A stretch of 64,000 bases of DNA from Lactobacillus sp. HBUAS51381 (GTDB lineage: Bacteria > Bacillota > Bacilli > Lactobacillales > Lactobacillaceae): positions 1 through 64,000 of the forward strand of contig NZ_JAAVSC010000002.1 of NCBI RefSeq assembly GCF_012641095.1, in the 5' to 3' direction. Within the stretch, counting starts at the first letter, position 1; the number at the start of each line of letters is the position of its first letter. Below are positions 26,695 to 35,996 of the stretch, piece after piece. Position numbers and translations under genes: made by a program. Below the pieces are notes generated by a model. That model searched no databases and was not told the origin of the DNA. It was given only the letters and a program-made list of their open reading frames with translations.

Positions 26695-26727
26695 AAAAAT
26701 CCACCAGCGACAGGCCAGTGGATTTTT
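26695..26727 (-). terminator. Intrinsic terminator after yozE
   Basis: An AAAAATCCAC / GTGGATTTTT stem with an inner GC pairing gives a T-tailed hairpin on the minus strand. Confidence 0.85.
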
Positions 26728-26739
26728 GTCGCAGTCAGA

Positions 26740-26961
26740 TTAAGCCAATGCGGCCAAATACATCTGCCAAGCATCATCAAAGATGGTCATGGATGGTAAA
26801 TACGCCGCGTTTTCTTCAAGATACTTGGACAATGGATCAAATTCCGTTTCCTGCTTGGGGAAAGAACTATCCAAAAAAGCGTTGTTTGCAAAACTGGCTA
26901 CGGGATCGTAACTTTCAGGATTCCGTTGGGTCATGAGAAACTGGTAAAACGTCTTAGGCAT
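26740..26961 (-). CDS. YozE family protein (UPF0346)
   Basis: A 73-residue acidic protein starting [15 protein letters not shown] and containing [12 protein letters not shown], the pattern of the YozE/UPF0346 family with a SAM-like helical fold. Function unknown. It follows ypmS by 15 bp, as in related Firmicutes, and ends in a terminator. Confidence 0.85.
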   Translation of the reverse strand: MPKTFYQFLMTQRNPESYDPVASFANNAFLDSSFPKQETEFDPLSKYLEENAAYLPSMTIFDDAWQMYLAALA

Positions 26962-26976
26962 GGGGTGCCTCCTTCA

Positions 26977-27576
26977 TTAATCCGGAATCCGGGCTTGGAA
27001 GACAAACTTACCGGCGCCGGACATATCAATCTTCTTCGCTGCATACGACAGCTTCTTACCGTTGCCAATTGCGGTTAAGTGCAGGGTGGCAATCTTTTTG
27101 TGACTATCCATCGATACCCAGTTTGGTAGCGGATAATTCTTGGCCACGTAGTTCATGACGAAACTAACCGGGACGGGCAACGACCCCACCGACAGCTTTT
27201 CCGCCTTTAACTGCACGTCTCCCGAGGATAACACGGTTGGCTTCAGGAGTAAAACAAAATTCACGTTGGCTCCCAAAACCTTGGTTGATCCCGTCAAAAT
27301 GGCGTGGTCGGTGACCTGGAAGCTGTACTTGACGGACTGGCCCTTTAAGGACTTATTGACGTAGTAGTCGGCCAACGCATTGACCTGTTTCTTGTTCAAA
27401 GTGACATTGATGTTGGTGGTCGCCGTGGCAGGCGTTGCCGTGGAATCAATCTTGGTCGTCCCCGTTGCCTTGACGCCCAGGGTGATTAAACCAATCACCA
27501 GTAGCGCAACGAGGGCTAGAAACCCCCACTTCCACCAATTTTGCGTTTTATCTTTAGGCGCTGAATGACGTTGCAT
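26977..27576 (-). CDS. YpmS family (DUF2140) membrane-anchored protein
   Basis: A 199-residue protein with a short basic cytoplasmic start, one membrane segment (GFLALVALLVIGLITLGV, about 18-35) and an extracellular domain. The domain has the YpmS pattern: KKQVNALADYYVNKSL, LKPTVLSSGDVQLKAEKLSVG, LPVPVSFVMNYV. Function unknown. It follows the GDSL hydrolase gene on the same strand, the same order as ypmR-ypmS in B. subtilis. Confidence 0.85.
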   Translation of the reverse strand: MQRHSAPKDKTQNWWKWGFLALVALLVIGLITLGVKATGTTKIDSTATPATATTNINVTLNKKQVNALADYYVNKSLKGQSVKYSFQVTDHAILTGSTKVLGANVNFVLLLKPTVLSSGDVQLKAEKLSVGSLPVPVSFVMNYVAKNYPLPNWVSMDSHKKIATLHLTAIGNGKKLSYAAKKIDMSGAGKFVFQARIPD

Positions 27577-27616
27577 TATAGATGACTTCCTCCTTACTTT
27601 TCAATTTTTACGCTGC

Positions 27617-28543
27617 TCATCGCAACAGCCATTGTTGATGGGCTTGCATCTCCTTGAAGGCGTAACGGGTCATTAATCGATAGCCCTTGGCGTTGGGATG
27701 GAAATGGTCGGCCGGTGACAGATAATTATTCAGCTCATCGCTCGCATCACTAGCCAGAATGGTCGCCTGAAAGGTCTGCGTTGAAATCTTTCCGTTATTA
27801 ATGTCTTGAGAACTGCGCTTGAGTTTCGCTTGTTGTGTTGCCGACTTAAATTGCCCAACTGAAAGCGCCCGGTTAATGTCGATCCAGTGCAGGTTGTGAT
27901 ACCGGCTCGCCGTCTTCTTCGTCGCCACGTTCCAGTCGTCAACCGCGTTAGTCACCTGATCGATGTTGGCGAAATAGACATAGACGGGATTGTAAATAGA
28001 ATAGAGAAAGATGGGTGCCTTAGGATTATATTGACGCACGGTATTGAATAGTTGACGTAATTTTTGCTGATAGGTGGTTTCGGCGCTATCCAGCTGGGTG
28101 TTCAGTCGAGACTGCTGGTTAATCGTGACGTTCTTGGTCAACGTTTGCAGCAGGTCATTGCCTCCCACCGTCATCACAATGGCCTGCGCCTGTTTGACCT
28201 GTTGCTGCATAGCGGGACTATTGACCAACCGCTTCTCAATCTGATCACTTCGGTCACCAGACTTGCCGTAATTGTGCATGACAACCTTGACCTTATCGCG
28301 GTGATGAATCATGGTCTTCAGTCGGCCAGTATAACCGCCCTTCTTCTGTTGATCCCCCACGCCTTGGGTGAGTGAATCTCCCAGGGCCACGACACGCACA
28401 ACCTTACGCCGGTTGACGGCGGGATGCGGCCCACTCAGGGTCGTGCGTGCCCCGGGATGCCAGTAGGTCAATGCCGCCAGCAAGACCAGAACCACGAGGA
28501 GCACCACCCCCGTAATTTTGCTGAACCCTTTTACGTTTTTCAT
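27617..28543 (-). CDS. SGNH/GDSL hydrolase (YpmR-like), membrane-anchored
   Basis: A 308-residue protein. An N-terminal membrane segment (VVLLVVLVLLAALTYW) precedes an SGNH hydrolase domain: block I VALGDSLTQG with catalytic Ser, the GGND block III (TVGGNDLL) and block V DHFHPN with catalytic His. It probably acts outside the membrane as an esterase or lipase-like enzyme on an unknown ester. Upstream of ypmS and yozE. Confidence 0.88.
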   Translation of the reverse strand: MKNVKGFSKITGVVLLVVLVLLAALTYWHPGARTTLSGPHPAVNRRKVVRVVALGDSLTQGVGDQQKKGGYTGRLKTMIHHRDKVKVVMHNYGKSGDRSDQIEKRLVNSPAMQQQVKQAQAIVMTVGGNDLLQTLTKNVTINQQSRLNTQLDSAETTYQQKLRQLFNTVRQYNPKAPIFLYSIYNPVYVYFANIDQVTNAVDDWNVATKKTASRYHNLHWIDINRALSVGQFKSATQQAKLKRSSQDINNGKISTQTFQATILASDASDELNNYLSPADHFHPNAKGYRLMTRYAFKEMQAHQQWLLR

Positions 28544-28563
28544 AAAAATCCCCCCTCGGGATA

Positions 28564-28592
28564 AAGAAAAAGCGGTGGCGAGCCACCCCTTT
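28564..28592 (-). terminator. Intrinsic terminator after degV
   Basis: GGTGG-CTCG-CCACC with flanking AAAG/CTTT pairs, then T-rich sequence on the minus strand. Confidence 0.75.
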
Positions 28593-28605
28593 CCCAGTGA
28601 ATTAT

Positions 28606-29457
28606 TTATTTGGTCGGATCGGTGTAGTACATGAGTGCGAAGGCCCCAGGACCCCCGTGGGTGGCAATGATGGGCACCGTTTCGCGAACTAAGACATCTT
28701 TATCCGGTAAGATCTCATGTAGGTGACTTTGAATCTTGTCAACGGATTCGAAGGCCTCCACGTGAGAGATCCCAATTGCTTTAATATTAGGTGTTTGCTT
28801 AATCTGTTCATAAACTTTGTCAAAGTACCGGTCGATGGTCTTCATACCCCGACCCTTGGCTCTAATCTTCAGTTCACCACCAGTAACCTGCAGGACAATC
28901 TTGATGTTCAGTAGCGACGTCAACATGCCGGCTGCTCGGCTCAGACGGCCCCCTTTTAGAATGTTCTCGAGGGTCACGATGCCCATGAACAACTTGGTGT
29001 GGTCCCGAACGGCTACCGCCCGATCCAGGATTGCCTGCTTGTCGCCACCTTCAGCTGCCAGTTTGGCCGCTTCAACCACTTGAAAGGCCAGCGCCTGATC
29101 GGTGTATTGACTATCAACCACCGTGACATCCGTCTTCGATAACTTTGCCGCTTGTTCCGCCGTGTGGACTGTACCACTGATTGCGGCCAACATGTTGAAA
29201 CAAATGACGCTACTGCCGTCTTCGCCAAGCTTATCAAATGTTTCCACAAATTTACCCAACGGGGGCTGACTCGTCTTCGGTAGGACCTTCGAGGCCTTCA
29301 TTTTTTCAATGAACTCTTTATTGGTGATGGATTCCCGTTCAACGTAAATGGTGTCATCGATCATGACCGTCAACGGGATAATGGTAATATTGTAATCCTG
29401 GATTTGCTGGTCGGTTAAACCGGCAGAAGAATCCGTAACAATTTTAATTTTAGCCAT
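28606..29457 (-). CDS. DegV family fatty-acid-binding protein
   Basis: A 283-residue protein beginning IKIVTDSSAGLTDQQIQDYN with the DegV motifs TSQPPLGKFVETF, NILKGGRLSRAAG and THGGPGAFALMYY. DegV/FakB proteins bind a fatty acid and present it to the kinase FakA for phosphorylation. Which acyl chain is bound is not evident. It has its own promoter, divergent from the hemolysin III gene. Confidence 0.92.
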   Translation of the reverse strand: MAKIKIVTDSSAGLTDQQIQDYNITIIPLTVMIDDTIYVERESITNKEFIEKMKASKVLPKTSQPPLGKFVETFDKLGEDGSSVICFNMLAAISGTVHTAEQAAKLSKTDVTVVDSQYTDQALAFQVVEAAKLAAEGGDKQAILDRAVAVRDHTKLFMGIVTLENILKGGRLSRAAGMLTSLLNIKIVLQVTGGELKIRAKGRGMKTIDRYFDKVYEQIKQTPNIKAIGISHVEAFESVDKIQSHLHEILPDKDVLVRETVPIIATHGGPGAFALMYYTDPTK

Positions 29458-29527
29458 GGGTATCCCACTCTTTCTGACCAGAGATTTTGGTTTATGCTAC
29501 AATATGCGTAATGAAACATACGGTAAT

Positions 29528-29565
29528 AGTATAGCAGAATTGTTGAACTTTTTCAGTAATTCTGC
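29528..29565 (-). promoter_or_regulatory. degV promoter with flanking inverted repeat
   Basis: On the minus strand an extended -10 (TGC then TATACT at 29533-29528) is visible. GCAGAATT (29534-29541) and AATTCTGC (29558-29565) form a perfect 8-bp inverted repeat abutting it. Confidence 0.45.
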
Positions 29566-29624
29566 GAACTCACCGCGGCGATTATCGGAATTTATCGCTA
29601 ATCAGCCCTAAAGGAGGAATTTGT

Positions 29625-30266
29625 TTGGTAAAAGAACGGAGTCGCACCTACCAGATTGTTAATGAGGTCCTGAATGCCGTGACCCATGGGATTGGAGCCG
29701 CACTGAGTATTGCGGGATTGGTCATCTTGATTTTGCAGGCCCATGGTAAGGGTGGTAGCTTACGGATGACTACGTTCCTGGTCTACGGCATTATTTTGGT
29801 GCTCTTCTACCTAGCGTCCACGCTCTTCCACGGCTTGTACTTTACCCGTGCCAGCCACGTCTTTCAAATATTTGATCACTGCGCCATTTATTTATTAATT
29901 GCGGGGACCTACACGCCATTTAGTTTGTTAGTGGTCGGGGGTAAACTTGGATGGTGGATGTTTGGCATTATCTGGGCAATGGCGGTGGCAGGCATTATTT
30001 ACAAAGCCATCTGGTTGGGAAAACTTCAGACCTTGTCGACCGTGATCTACGTCATCATGGGGTGGATGTGTCTCATGGGGATTGGCCCGTTGTACCGCGG
30101 CTTAGGTCCAATTGGGTTTACGTTGCTGTTCTTCGGGGGTGTGGCTTTTACCCTGGGTGCCGTTATTTACAGTTTCAAAGGGGTACCCTTCGGCCACGTT
30201 ATCTGGCACCTCTTCGTCATGCTGGGGACGGCGCTGATGTACTTCTCGATTCTGTTTTACGCTTAA
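29625..30266 (+). CDS. Hemolysin III family (PAQR-type) membrane protein
   Basis: A 213-residue, seven-membrane-segment protein with the family motifs EVLNAVTHGIGA, STLFHGLYF, FQIFDHCAIYLLIAGTYTPF and GHVIWHLFVMLG; the conserved His, Asp and Ser are those of the PAQR metal site. Despite the name, the role is uncertain (membrane homeostasis in some homologues). Start is TTG with AAGGAGG 7 nt upstream. Confidence 0.9.
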   Translation: MVKERSRTYQIVNEVLNAVTHGIGAALSIAGLVILILQAHGKGGSLRMTTFLVYGIILVLFYLASTLFHGLYFTRASHVFQIFDHCAIYLLIAGTYTPFSLLVVGGKLGWWMFGIIWAMAVAGIIYKAIWLGKLQTLSTVIYVIMGWMCLMGIGPLYRGLGPIGFTLLFFGGVAFTLGAVIYSFKGVPFGHVIWHLFVMLGTALMYFSILFYA

Positions 30267-30275
30267 CTGTTTGGA

Positions 30276-30328
30276 ATAGCCGTTGCTGGTCATCTACTTG
30301 GTGTGGGTGGCCAGCAACGGCTATTTTG
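30276..30328 (+). terminator. Intrinsic terminator after the hemolysin III gene
   Basis: A perfect 14-bp stem, ATAGCCGTTGCTGG and its complement, with a 21-nt loop, followed by TTTT. Confidence 0.8.
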
Positions 30329-30380
30329 TGGCTTGTAGGTCGTTTGGCAAATCGCCGGAGATCAGGACAATTCGTTCGTT

Positions 30381-30425
30381 AAAAACAAAGACGTTACGCA
30401 ATCATGATAGGATTAGGTAACGTCT
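30381..30425 (-). terminator. Probable terminator after the toxin gene
   Basis: AGACGTTAC and GTAACGTCT form a 9-bp stem, followed by TTTGTTTTT on the minus strand. Confidence 0.65.
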
Positions 30426-30446
30426 AAAGCGCGCTATTTGGCAAAA

Positions 30447-30752
30447 TTACTGATCCAGAATTTCGTGAGATCCCGTTGCGACCAGCAATAAGATTAATTC
30501 ATCGGGGTTCAAGCGATAAATCACAATCCAATTATCGAGATTCTGACTATGGCCGCCACCATATCTTGCGGGATGAAATTCACGATAGCCTTTCCACTTC
30601 CCTTTTAAGGCATGATCTTTAATTCGAGTTAACTTTGGGGAATCTTTCTCAACGATTGCCCTTAGACATGGCTTTAACACAGAAATTGGAAAGTGCTTCC
30701 TAGCTAATCGTTTTAATTGGCGTTCAAACAATGACGTCCGTTTAATTTTCAT
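30447..30752 (-). CDS. Type II toxin, YafQ/RelE family mRNA interferase
   Basis: A 101-residue basic protein. The YafQ framework is clear: FERQLKRLARKH, DHALKGKWKGYREFH, NWIVIYR and ATGSHEIL. The His, Trp and Asp residues of the YafQ active site appear retained. A loop of about nine residues (PARYGGGHS) lies between the FH and NW motifs, longer than in E. coli YafQ. The family cleaves mRNA on the ribosome. ATG 30752 overlaps the end of the antitoxin gene by 11 bases, so translation is coupled. Confidence 0.9.
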   Translation of the reverse strand: MKIKRTSLFERQLKRLARKHFPISVLKPCLRAIVEKDSPKLTRIKDHALKGKWKGYREFHPARYGGGHSQNLDNWIVIYRLNPDELILLLVATGSHEILDQ

Positions 30753-31020
30753 CTAGTTTGTCGATCCAATCTTCAAAATCCGATAGCGAACCAATAGTCT
30801 CCACTTGGCCAGCCTCGGCTTCTTTTTTGGCAGCCAATGCTTCTGGAGAATCTAAAAAGCTTACAAGACGGACTTCATTATTAGCTGCTTTGATCAACGA
30901 CAACCGAATATATTCGGAGATTGTCAAGCCTTGCTTAGCCAAGTTATCCTTGGCACGCTTGCTTATGTCTGCAGTCACACGTGTTGAAACGGTTTTATTT
31001 TTAATAACACTGACATCCAT
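30742..31020 (-). CDS. Type II antitoxin, DinJ/RelB family
   Basis: A 92-residue protein. The N-terminal ribbon-helix-helix part (VSTRVTADISKRAKDNLAKQ then GLTISEYIRLSL) binds DNA as a dimer; the acidic C-terminus (SDFEDWIDKLDEN) would wrap the toxin. ATG 31020 is chosen because AGAGG then lies 8 nt upstream. Members repress their own operon, alone or with the toxin. Confidence 0.9.
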   Translation of the reverse strand: MDVSVIKNKTVSTRVTADISKRAKDNLAKQGLTISEYIRLSLIKAANNEVRLVSFLDSPEALAAKKEAEAGQVETIGSLSDFEDWIDKLDEN

Positions 31021-31062
31021 AGCACTCACCTCTTCATTTTTTGTTTACCATCGTATGACACT

Positions 31063-31091
31063 ATTATAACTTTTTGTTTCTTTTTTGACAA
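31063..31091 (-). promoter_or_regulatory. Toxin-antitoxin operon promoter
   Basis: On the minus strand TTGTCA (31091-31086), 17 nt, TATAAT (31068-31063). Confidence 0.8.
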
Positions 31092-31155
31092 ATGAAGTGA
31101 TTTTCAAGACTGGTCTCATACCACTATCACCGATCCCAGCTAACCTGCCGTCACC

Positions 31156-31203
31156 AAAATAAGCTGGCTATCCCCAATATTTAGAGATGGCCAGCTTATT
31201 TCC
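31156..31203. terminator. Terminator hairpin after folA
   Basis: AATAAGCTGGCTATC pairs with GATGGCCAGCTTATT across a 13-nt loop; T-rich ends occur on both sides. Confidence 0.75.
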
Positions 31204-31211
31204 CGACGTCG

Positions 31212-31703
31212 TTAACGCCGCTGATACTGTTCAAAATGATAATCGTAGGGATTCTGATCGTTCCGAATTCCCGGTTGGGTCGCGATTAATTGGAACTTAT
31301 CGTAATCGATGACGGGCATCCAGGTATCGCCGGTAAAATTAGCGTCAATCACCGTGCGGTACAGAAAGTCCACGTCGTCCAGTAAGCCCACAAAGAGCTG
31401 CGCCCCACCGACCACGAAAAGCTTCTCATCGTGATGGGCGGCGGCATACTGCCGCACGGCGTCCAAACTGTTGAGCACAATAACGTCCTCCGGAAAGTCA
31501 CTGGCCGGTCGATGGGTCACCACGATGTTTTGCCGATTCGGCAGGGGGCGCTTAAACGACCGGTACGTTCGGGCCCCCGCAATCACCGTGTTGCCGGTGG
31601 TCATCGTCTTAAAGAAATGCATATCTGCTGGCAGATGCCAGGGCAACTGGCCGTTTTCGCCAATCACACCATTGTGCCCTTCCGCCCAAAGAAAAATCAG
31701 CAT
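31212..31703 (-). CDS. folA: Dihydrofolate reductase
   Basis: A 163-residue protein with WAEGHNGVIGENGQLPWHLP at the N-terminus and the catalytic Asp in PADMHFFK. The NADPH site GARTYRSF and FVVGGAQLF are also present. It reduces dihydrofolate to tetrahydrofolate. It follows thyA by 20 bp in the same operon, which regenerates the folate oxidised by ThyA. Confidence 0.95.
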   Translation of the reverse strand: MLIFLWAEGHNGVIGENGQLPWHLPADMHFFKTMTTGNTVIAGARTYRSFKRPLPNRQNIVVTHRPASDFPEDVIVLNSLDAVRQYAAAHHDEKLFVVGGAQLFVGLLDDVDFLYRTVIDANFTGDTWMPVIDYDKFQLIATQPGIRNDQNPYDYHFEQYQRR

Positions 31704-31723
31704 GAAAATCCCTCCAATTTCAG

Positions 31724-32674
31724 TTAAACCGCAACGGGTGCTTTGATGGCCGGTGCGGGATCGTACCCCGTGACCTTAATGTCGGCCATATCATAGTCAA
31801 AGATGCTGGATTTGTCCGGATTCAACCATAGTTTGGGGGCGTCTCGGGGCGTCCGCGCCAACTGGGTCTTCACCTGCTCGATATGATTGCTGTAGATGTG
31901 AGCATCACCTAGGGTGTGAACAAAGTCGCCTACTTCTAAGCCCACTTCCTTGGCGATTAGTGACGTCAACAGGGCGTAACTGGCGATGTTAAACGGGACG
32001 CCAAGGAAGATGTCGCCACTTCGCTGGTAGAGCTGACAGCTCAATTTACCGTCGTTAACGTAGAACTGGAAGAGCGTATGGCACGGCGGTAGCGCCATAG
32101 CCGGTACGTCGGCTGGATTCCATGCGGACACGATCATTCGACGGGAGTCGGGATGGGTCCGCAATGTGTCGATCACGTTAGCAATCTGATCAATCGTTTC
32201 GCCGTTCTTCCCCTGCCAAGCACGCCACTGGCTACCGTAGACCAGACCCAAGTCACCATAATGGTCGCCAAAGGCCTGATCGTTAAGAATTCGATCGTCA
32301 AAGGCCTTTTTTTCAGCCCGATACTGCTGATTGAAGTCGGCATCTACCAGGGAACGGCGGCCAAAGTCAGTCATATCCGGGCCATGATAGTCCGGACTCT
32401 CGATAAACCGTTGAAAGGCCCACTCGTCCCAAATGTGGTTGTGGTGCTGGAGCAAAAAACGAATATTCGTATCACCGCGTAAGAACCATAACAATTCCGA
32501 CTTAATTAACCCAAAGGGAACCTTCTTGGTGGTTAACAGTGGGAATCCCGCTTGAAGGTTGAACCGCATTTGGTAGCCAAATAAGCTCAACGTCCCTGTC
32601 CCGGTTCGATCGGATTTTTGATGCCCTTCCGTTAAAACCTTTCGGGCCAAATCCAGGTATGCATCTTCTAACAT
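31724..32674 (-). CDS. thyA: Thymidylate synthase
   Basis: A 316-residue enzyme with [17 protein letters not shown], the catalytic Cys in [13 protein letters not shown], and [19 protein letters not shown]. It methylates dUMP to dTMP with methylene-tetrahydrofolate. The length is that of the long lactobacillus form with an insertion around 85-140. GGAGA precedes the ATG; folA follows. Confidence 0.96.
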   Translation of the reverse strand: MLEDAYLDLARKVLTEGHQKSDRTGTGTLSLFGYQMRFNLQAGFPLLTTKKVPFGLIKSELLWFLRGDTNIRFLLQHHNHIWDEWAFQRFIESPDYHGPDMTDFGRRSLVDADFNQQYRAEKKAFDDRILNDQAFGDHYGDLGLVYGSQWRAWQGKNGETIDQIANVIDTLRTHPDSRRMIVSAWNPADVPAMALPPCHTLFQFYVNDGKLSCQLYQRSGDIFLGVPFNIASYALLTSLIAKEVGLEVGDFVHTLGDAHIYSNHIEQVKTQLARTPRDAPKLWLNPDKSSIFDYDMADIKVTGYDPAPAIKAPVAV

Positions 32675-32686
32675 TCAGGTCGTCTC

Positions 32687-34576
32687 CTATTCAGCATATT
32701 CGCTGAGATATTCCCAGCGCGTCATTTTTTCATCAAGTTGCTTGTCTAAATCATCCAACTGTGCCTGCAAGTCTGCCAGCTTGTCGTAGTTATCGCCGTT
32801 GGCATTCATCGCGTCCTGAACCTGTGATTTCTGGTCCTCTAGACCATCGATGACTCCTTCGATCCCTTCCCATTCCTTTTGTTCGGCATAGGTCAACTTG
32901 ACCTTTTGCTTGGGTTTGGCGGGTTCGCTTGCGGCCGGTTTGGCTGGCTTTTCCTTGGCGGGCTTGGCCTTACTCTGTTTCTGGGCGGCGGCCAGGTAGG
33001 CACTGAAACGACCGGAATACCGTTCAATCTGACCGTTGCCATTAAAGATTAACAGGCGATCCGCGACCTTATCCAGGAAGTATCGGTCATGGGAAACGGT
33101 GATGACGGTGCCGGCAAACTGGGAAATATAATCTTCCAACACGGTTAACGTGCTGATATCCAAGTCATTGGTTGGTTCATCTAGGAGTAAGACGTTGGGC
33201 TGTTCCATCAGAAGCTTCAACAGATAGAGGCGCCGTTTTTCACCACCGGAAAGCTTACGGATCAGCGTTCCATGCATGAAGCGTGGAAATAAGAATTGTT
33301 CCAACAACTCGGTAACGCTGACGGAGTTTCCGGCCTTGTCGGTAACGTTTTGGCCAACCTCAGACAGGTAGTTAATCATCCGTTTATCATCGGGAATGGG
33401 TTCGATCTGTTGGGTATAGTAGGCCATCTTCACGGTTTCCCCGATGGTCACGATACCGGAATCTAGCGGTATCCGTTGGGCAATGACGTTGAGCAGACTG
33501 GATTTCCCTGCGCCATTTTCACCACTAATACCGATCCGTTCGCCACCCTGAATCAGGTCGCTGAAGTCTTTGAGAATGGTGTGGCCGCCCAGTGACAGGT
33601 TGGCATCCTTTAACTCGATGACCTTCTTACCCAGACGCTGTTGCCCCAACGAAATGGATACGTTGCTTTGAACCTGTCGCGTGCCAACGTTGCTGGCCAA
33701 GTCGTTGAAGCGGTTAATTCGGGCCTGTTGCTTGGTAGAACGGGCCTTGGCACCGGCCTTCATCCAGGCGAGCTCCTTTTTGTAGAGCTGTTGTTGCTTC
33801 TGATCAGCGTCTGCCTCTTGACTGACGCGCTCGGCCTTTTCCTGAACGTAAGCCTGGTAGTTTCCGGAATATTGGTAGAGTTTCCCAAAGTCCAGCTCCC
33901 AGATCTGGTTGGCGACTTGATCCAAGAAGTACCGATCATGGGTTACAACGAGGAGGGCGCCCTTGTAAGCAGCCAAATATTGCTGCAGCCAAGCGATGGA
34001 ATCGAAGTCCAAGTGGTTGGTTGGTTCGTCCAATAGGAGTAAATCAGGCGATTCGATCAGCACTTGTGCCAAGCCAACCCGCTTGATTTGTCCCCCGGAC
34101 ATCGTCTTAATCGACTGAGAGAGATCCGTAATCTTCAGCTGCGTCAAAATCGTCTTGACATCGCTCTCGGCCGTCCAAGCTTCCTCTTCGTTCATCTGGG
34201 CCTCAGCGTCCAAGTAACGCTGTTGGGCCTTGGCATCTTCCGGATGCTCGCCGTAAGTGGCCAGGGCCGCTTCATACCGCCGAATGGTGGCAAAAACCGG
34301 CTGATCACCAGAGAAGACGGCGTCCATCACGGTGAGGTTCTCGTCCAGATCTGGTTTTTGCGTCAGATAGCCAATGGTATAGTCCTTCGGGGTTGTCAAT
34401 TCACCCGACTGTTCGGTACTAACACCGGCCAACGTATCCAGTAAGGACGTCTTCCCACTCCCATTGACCCCAATCAAGCCGATTCGGTCGTGTTCGTTAA
34501 TAATAAAGTTTAAGTTATCAAATAGTGTTTTTTCACCATAGGTTCGGTGTAAATTTTCTGCACGTAAAGTTTGCAT
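32687..34576 (-). CDS. ABC-F family ATPase (Uup/YfmR-like)
   Basis: A 629-residue protein with two ABC domains: Walker A GVNGSGKTS and GENGAGKSS, signatures MSGGQIKRVGLAQ and LSGGEKRRLYLL. The linker is charged (about 240-300), and a Lys/Pro/Ala-rich segment precedes a C-terminal coiled coil (about 545-629). There is no membrane domain. ABC-F proteins act on the ribosome; the C-terminal coiled coil fits the Uup/YfmR branch, linked to relief of stalled translation. Upstream of thyA-folA on the same strand. Confidence 0.9.
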   Translation of the reverse strand: MQTLRAENLHRTYGEKTLFDNLNFIINEHDRIGLIGVNGSGKTSLLDTLAGVSTEQSGELTTPKDYTIGYLTQKPDLDENLTVMDAVFSGDQPVFATIRRYEAALATYGEHPEDAKAQQRYLDAEAQMNEEEAWTAESDVKTILTQLKITDLSQSIKTMSGGQIKRVGLAQVLIESPDLLLLDEPTNHLDFDSIAWLQQYLAAYKGALLVVTHDRYFLDQVANQIWELDFGKLYQYSGNYQAYVQEKAERVSQEADADQKQQQLYKKELAWMKAGAKARSTKQQARINRFNDLASNVGTRQVQSNVSISLGQQRLGKKVIELKDANLSLGGHTILKDFSDLIQGGERIGISGENGAGKSSLLNVIAQRIPLDSGIVTIGETVKMAYYTQQIEPIPDDKRMINYLSEVGQNVTDKAGNSVSVTELLEQFLFPRFMHGTLIRKLSGGEKRRLYLLKLLMEQPNVLLLDEPTNDLDISTLTVLEDYISQFAGTVITVSHDRYFLDKVADRLLIFNGNGQIERYSGRFSAYLAAAQKQSKAKPAKEKPAKPAASEPAKPKQKVKLTYAEQKEWEGIEGVIDGLEDQKSQVQDAMNANGDNYDKLADLQAQLDDLDKQLDEKMTRWEYLSEYAE

Positions 34577-34604
34577 AGTCTCTTCACTCTCTTAATTAAA
34601 ATTC

Positions 34605-35798
34605 TTAAGCCGTTGCACGCGCTACCAGGGCCGCCCGATCATTGGCAACGGCGCCCGTGACGACTTGATATTCCAGATCGCCCAGGATAGCCCCCAATTG
34701 TGGTCCGGGTTGAATGCCAGCTTGCATGAGGTCCTTCCCGGTGACGGCCAATTCTTTCTTGTGTTGAATGGGCAAGGCCGCTAGCCGTTGTGCCAGTGCC
34801 GGTTGCCGATCGTTAGCGCCTAAGATGACCGCGACCTCGTTAGCTATTGCGATGAGGTCGTGCCCACATTGGTACAGTTGCCAGGCGTTTAGATCGCCCT
34901 GAAGCAGTTGTCCAGCGGTTTTACTAGCCGTTTGAACGGCTGTCGCGGTCTGGTTAGCGGTCTTCCAGTGCTTCATAAATGGTGTCACCTTGGTGGGCTC
35001 CAGGCCAAATGCCGTAACCAGTAACGTCCATGCCGCAATCTCCGAAGAAACGCCGTGCGTAAGCCGTTGTGCCAACGTTTGTAAGGCATGCTCGTGAGCC
35101 GCGAAGTCGGGACAATACCGCCATAGCCCTGTGGCCAACATATCGGTTAGCCCGCGCTGCGGTGTCTTTCCCGTCAAGAGCTTAAGGAGCTCCACTTGCG
35201 TCCGCTCGACGGCAATTTTATCCAGCAATTGTGCGTGGGCGGTAATGGCGGCTAAGGTCTCTGGCACAATTGTAAAGTCGAGCTGACTGGCAAAGCGCAC
35301 GGCCCGCATCATCCGTAGCGCGTCTTCGTGAAACCGTTCCTGCGCATCACCAACGGCTCGAATCCGGTGACTTTGTAGGTCACTTAATCCCTCAAATAAG
35401 TCGATAACTTCACCGTTTTCTCGCATGGCCAGGGCATTGATGGTAAAATCACGGCGCTTTAGATCCTCGGCCAGTGACCGGACGAATGTGACGTGGTCGG
35501 GTCGACGAAAATCGGTATAGGTAGATTCCGAGCGAAATGTCGTGGTCTCGTAGCCCGTCCCATGATCGAGAATCATCACGGTACCATGCTCGATTCCGGT
35601 GTCCACGGTACGCTTAAACAGGCCCTTAATCTCATTGGGATAAGCACTAGTCGCAATATCAACGTCGTGAATGGGCTTGCCGAGAATGGTATCCCGGACA
35701 CTGCCACCGACAAAGTACGCTTCGTAGCCAGCCTGTTCAATGGTCTGTAAGACCGGTCGCGCCAGTTCAAATTCTTGTGGTAAATGTTCCAACTTCAT
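34605..35798 (-). CDS. cca: CCA tRNA nucleotidyltransferase
   Basis: A 397-residue class II enzyme with YFVGGSVRDTILG and the catalytic HDVDIATSA, plus RRDFTINALAM and the EDALRMMRAVRFASQL motif. It adds or repairs the 3' CCA end of tRNA. ATG 35798 fits AAAGGTG; a longer in-frame start at 35843 lacks a ribosome binding site. Next to the ABC-F gene. Confidence 0.94.
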   Translation of the reverse strand: MKLEHLPQEFELARPVLQTIEQAGYEAYFVGGSVRDTILGKPIHDVDIATSAYPNEIKGLFKRTVDTGIEHGTVMILDHGTGYETTTFRSESTYTDFRRPDHVTFVRSLAEDLKRRDFTINALAMRENGEVIDLFEGLSDLQSHRIRAVGDAQERFHEDALRMMRAVRFASQLDFTIVPETLAAITAHAQLLDKIAVERTQVELLKLLTGKTPQRGLTDMLATGLWRYCPDFAAHEHALQTLAQRLTHGVSSEIAAWTLLVTAFGLEPTKVTPFMKHWKTANQTATAVQTASKTAGQLLQGDLNAWQLYQCGHDLIAIANEVAVILGANDRQPALAQRLAALPIQHKKELAVTGKDLMQAGIQPGPQLGAILGDLEYQVVTGAVANDRAALVARATA

Positions 35799-35951
35799 TG
35801 TGTAGGTCACCTTTCGCCGGCTGTAATAGCCAAATGTCCGCACGATTTTTCATCGTGAACCTTCTATATGCCAGTCTAACAGATTGAACGGCATAATTGA
35901 ATTCAAAGTAATTGTTGGGTGGGAGTTTCTCGTCTACTGACGCTTGCACTG

Positions 35952-35960
35952 TGCTATGAT
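35952..35960 (+). promoter_or_regulatory. Extended -10 promoter of the yitT-like gene
   Basis: TGC followed by TATGAT, with no convincing -35 at the right distance. It lies about 40 nt before the start codon. Confidence 0.5.
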
Positions 35961-35996
35961 GGAAAAGTAAAAAATTCTTGGTTAGGAGGAAACGTC

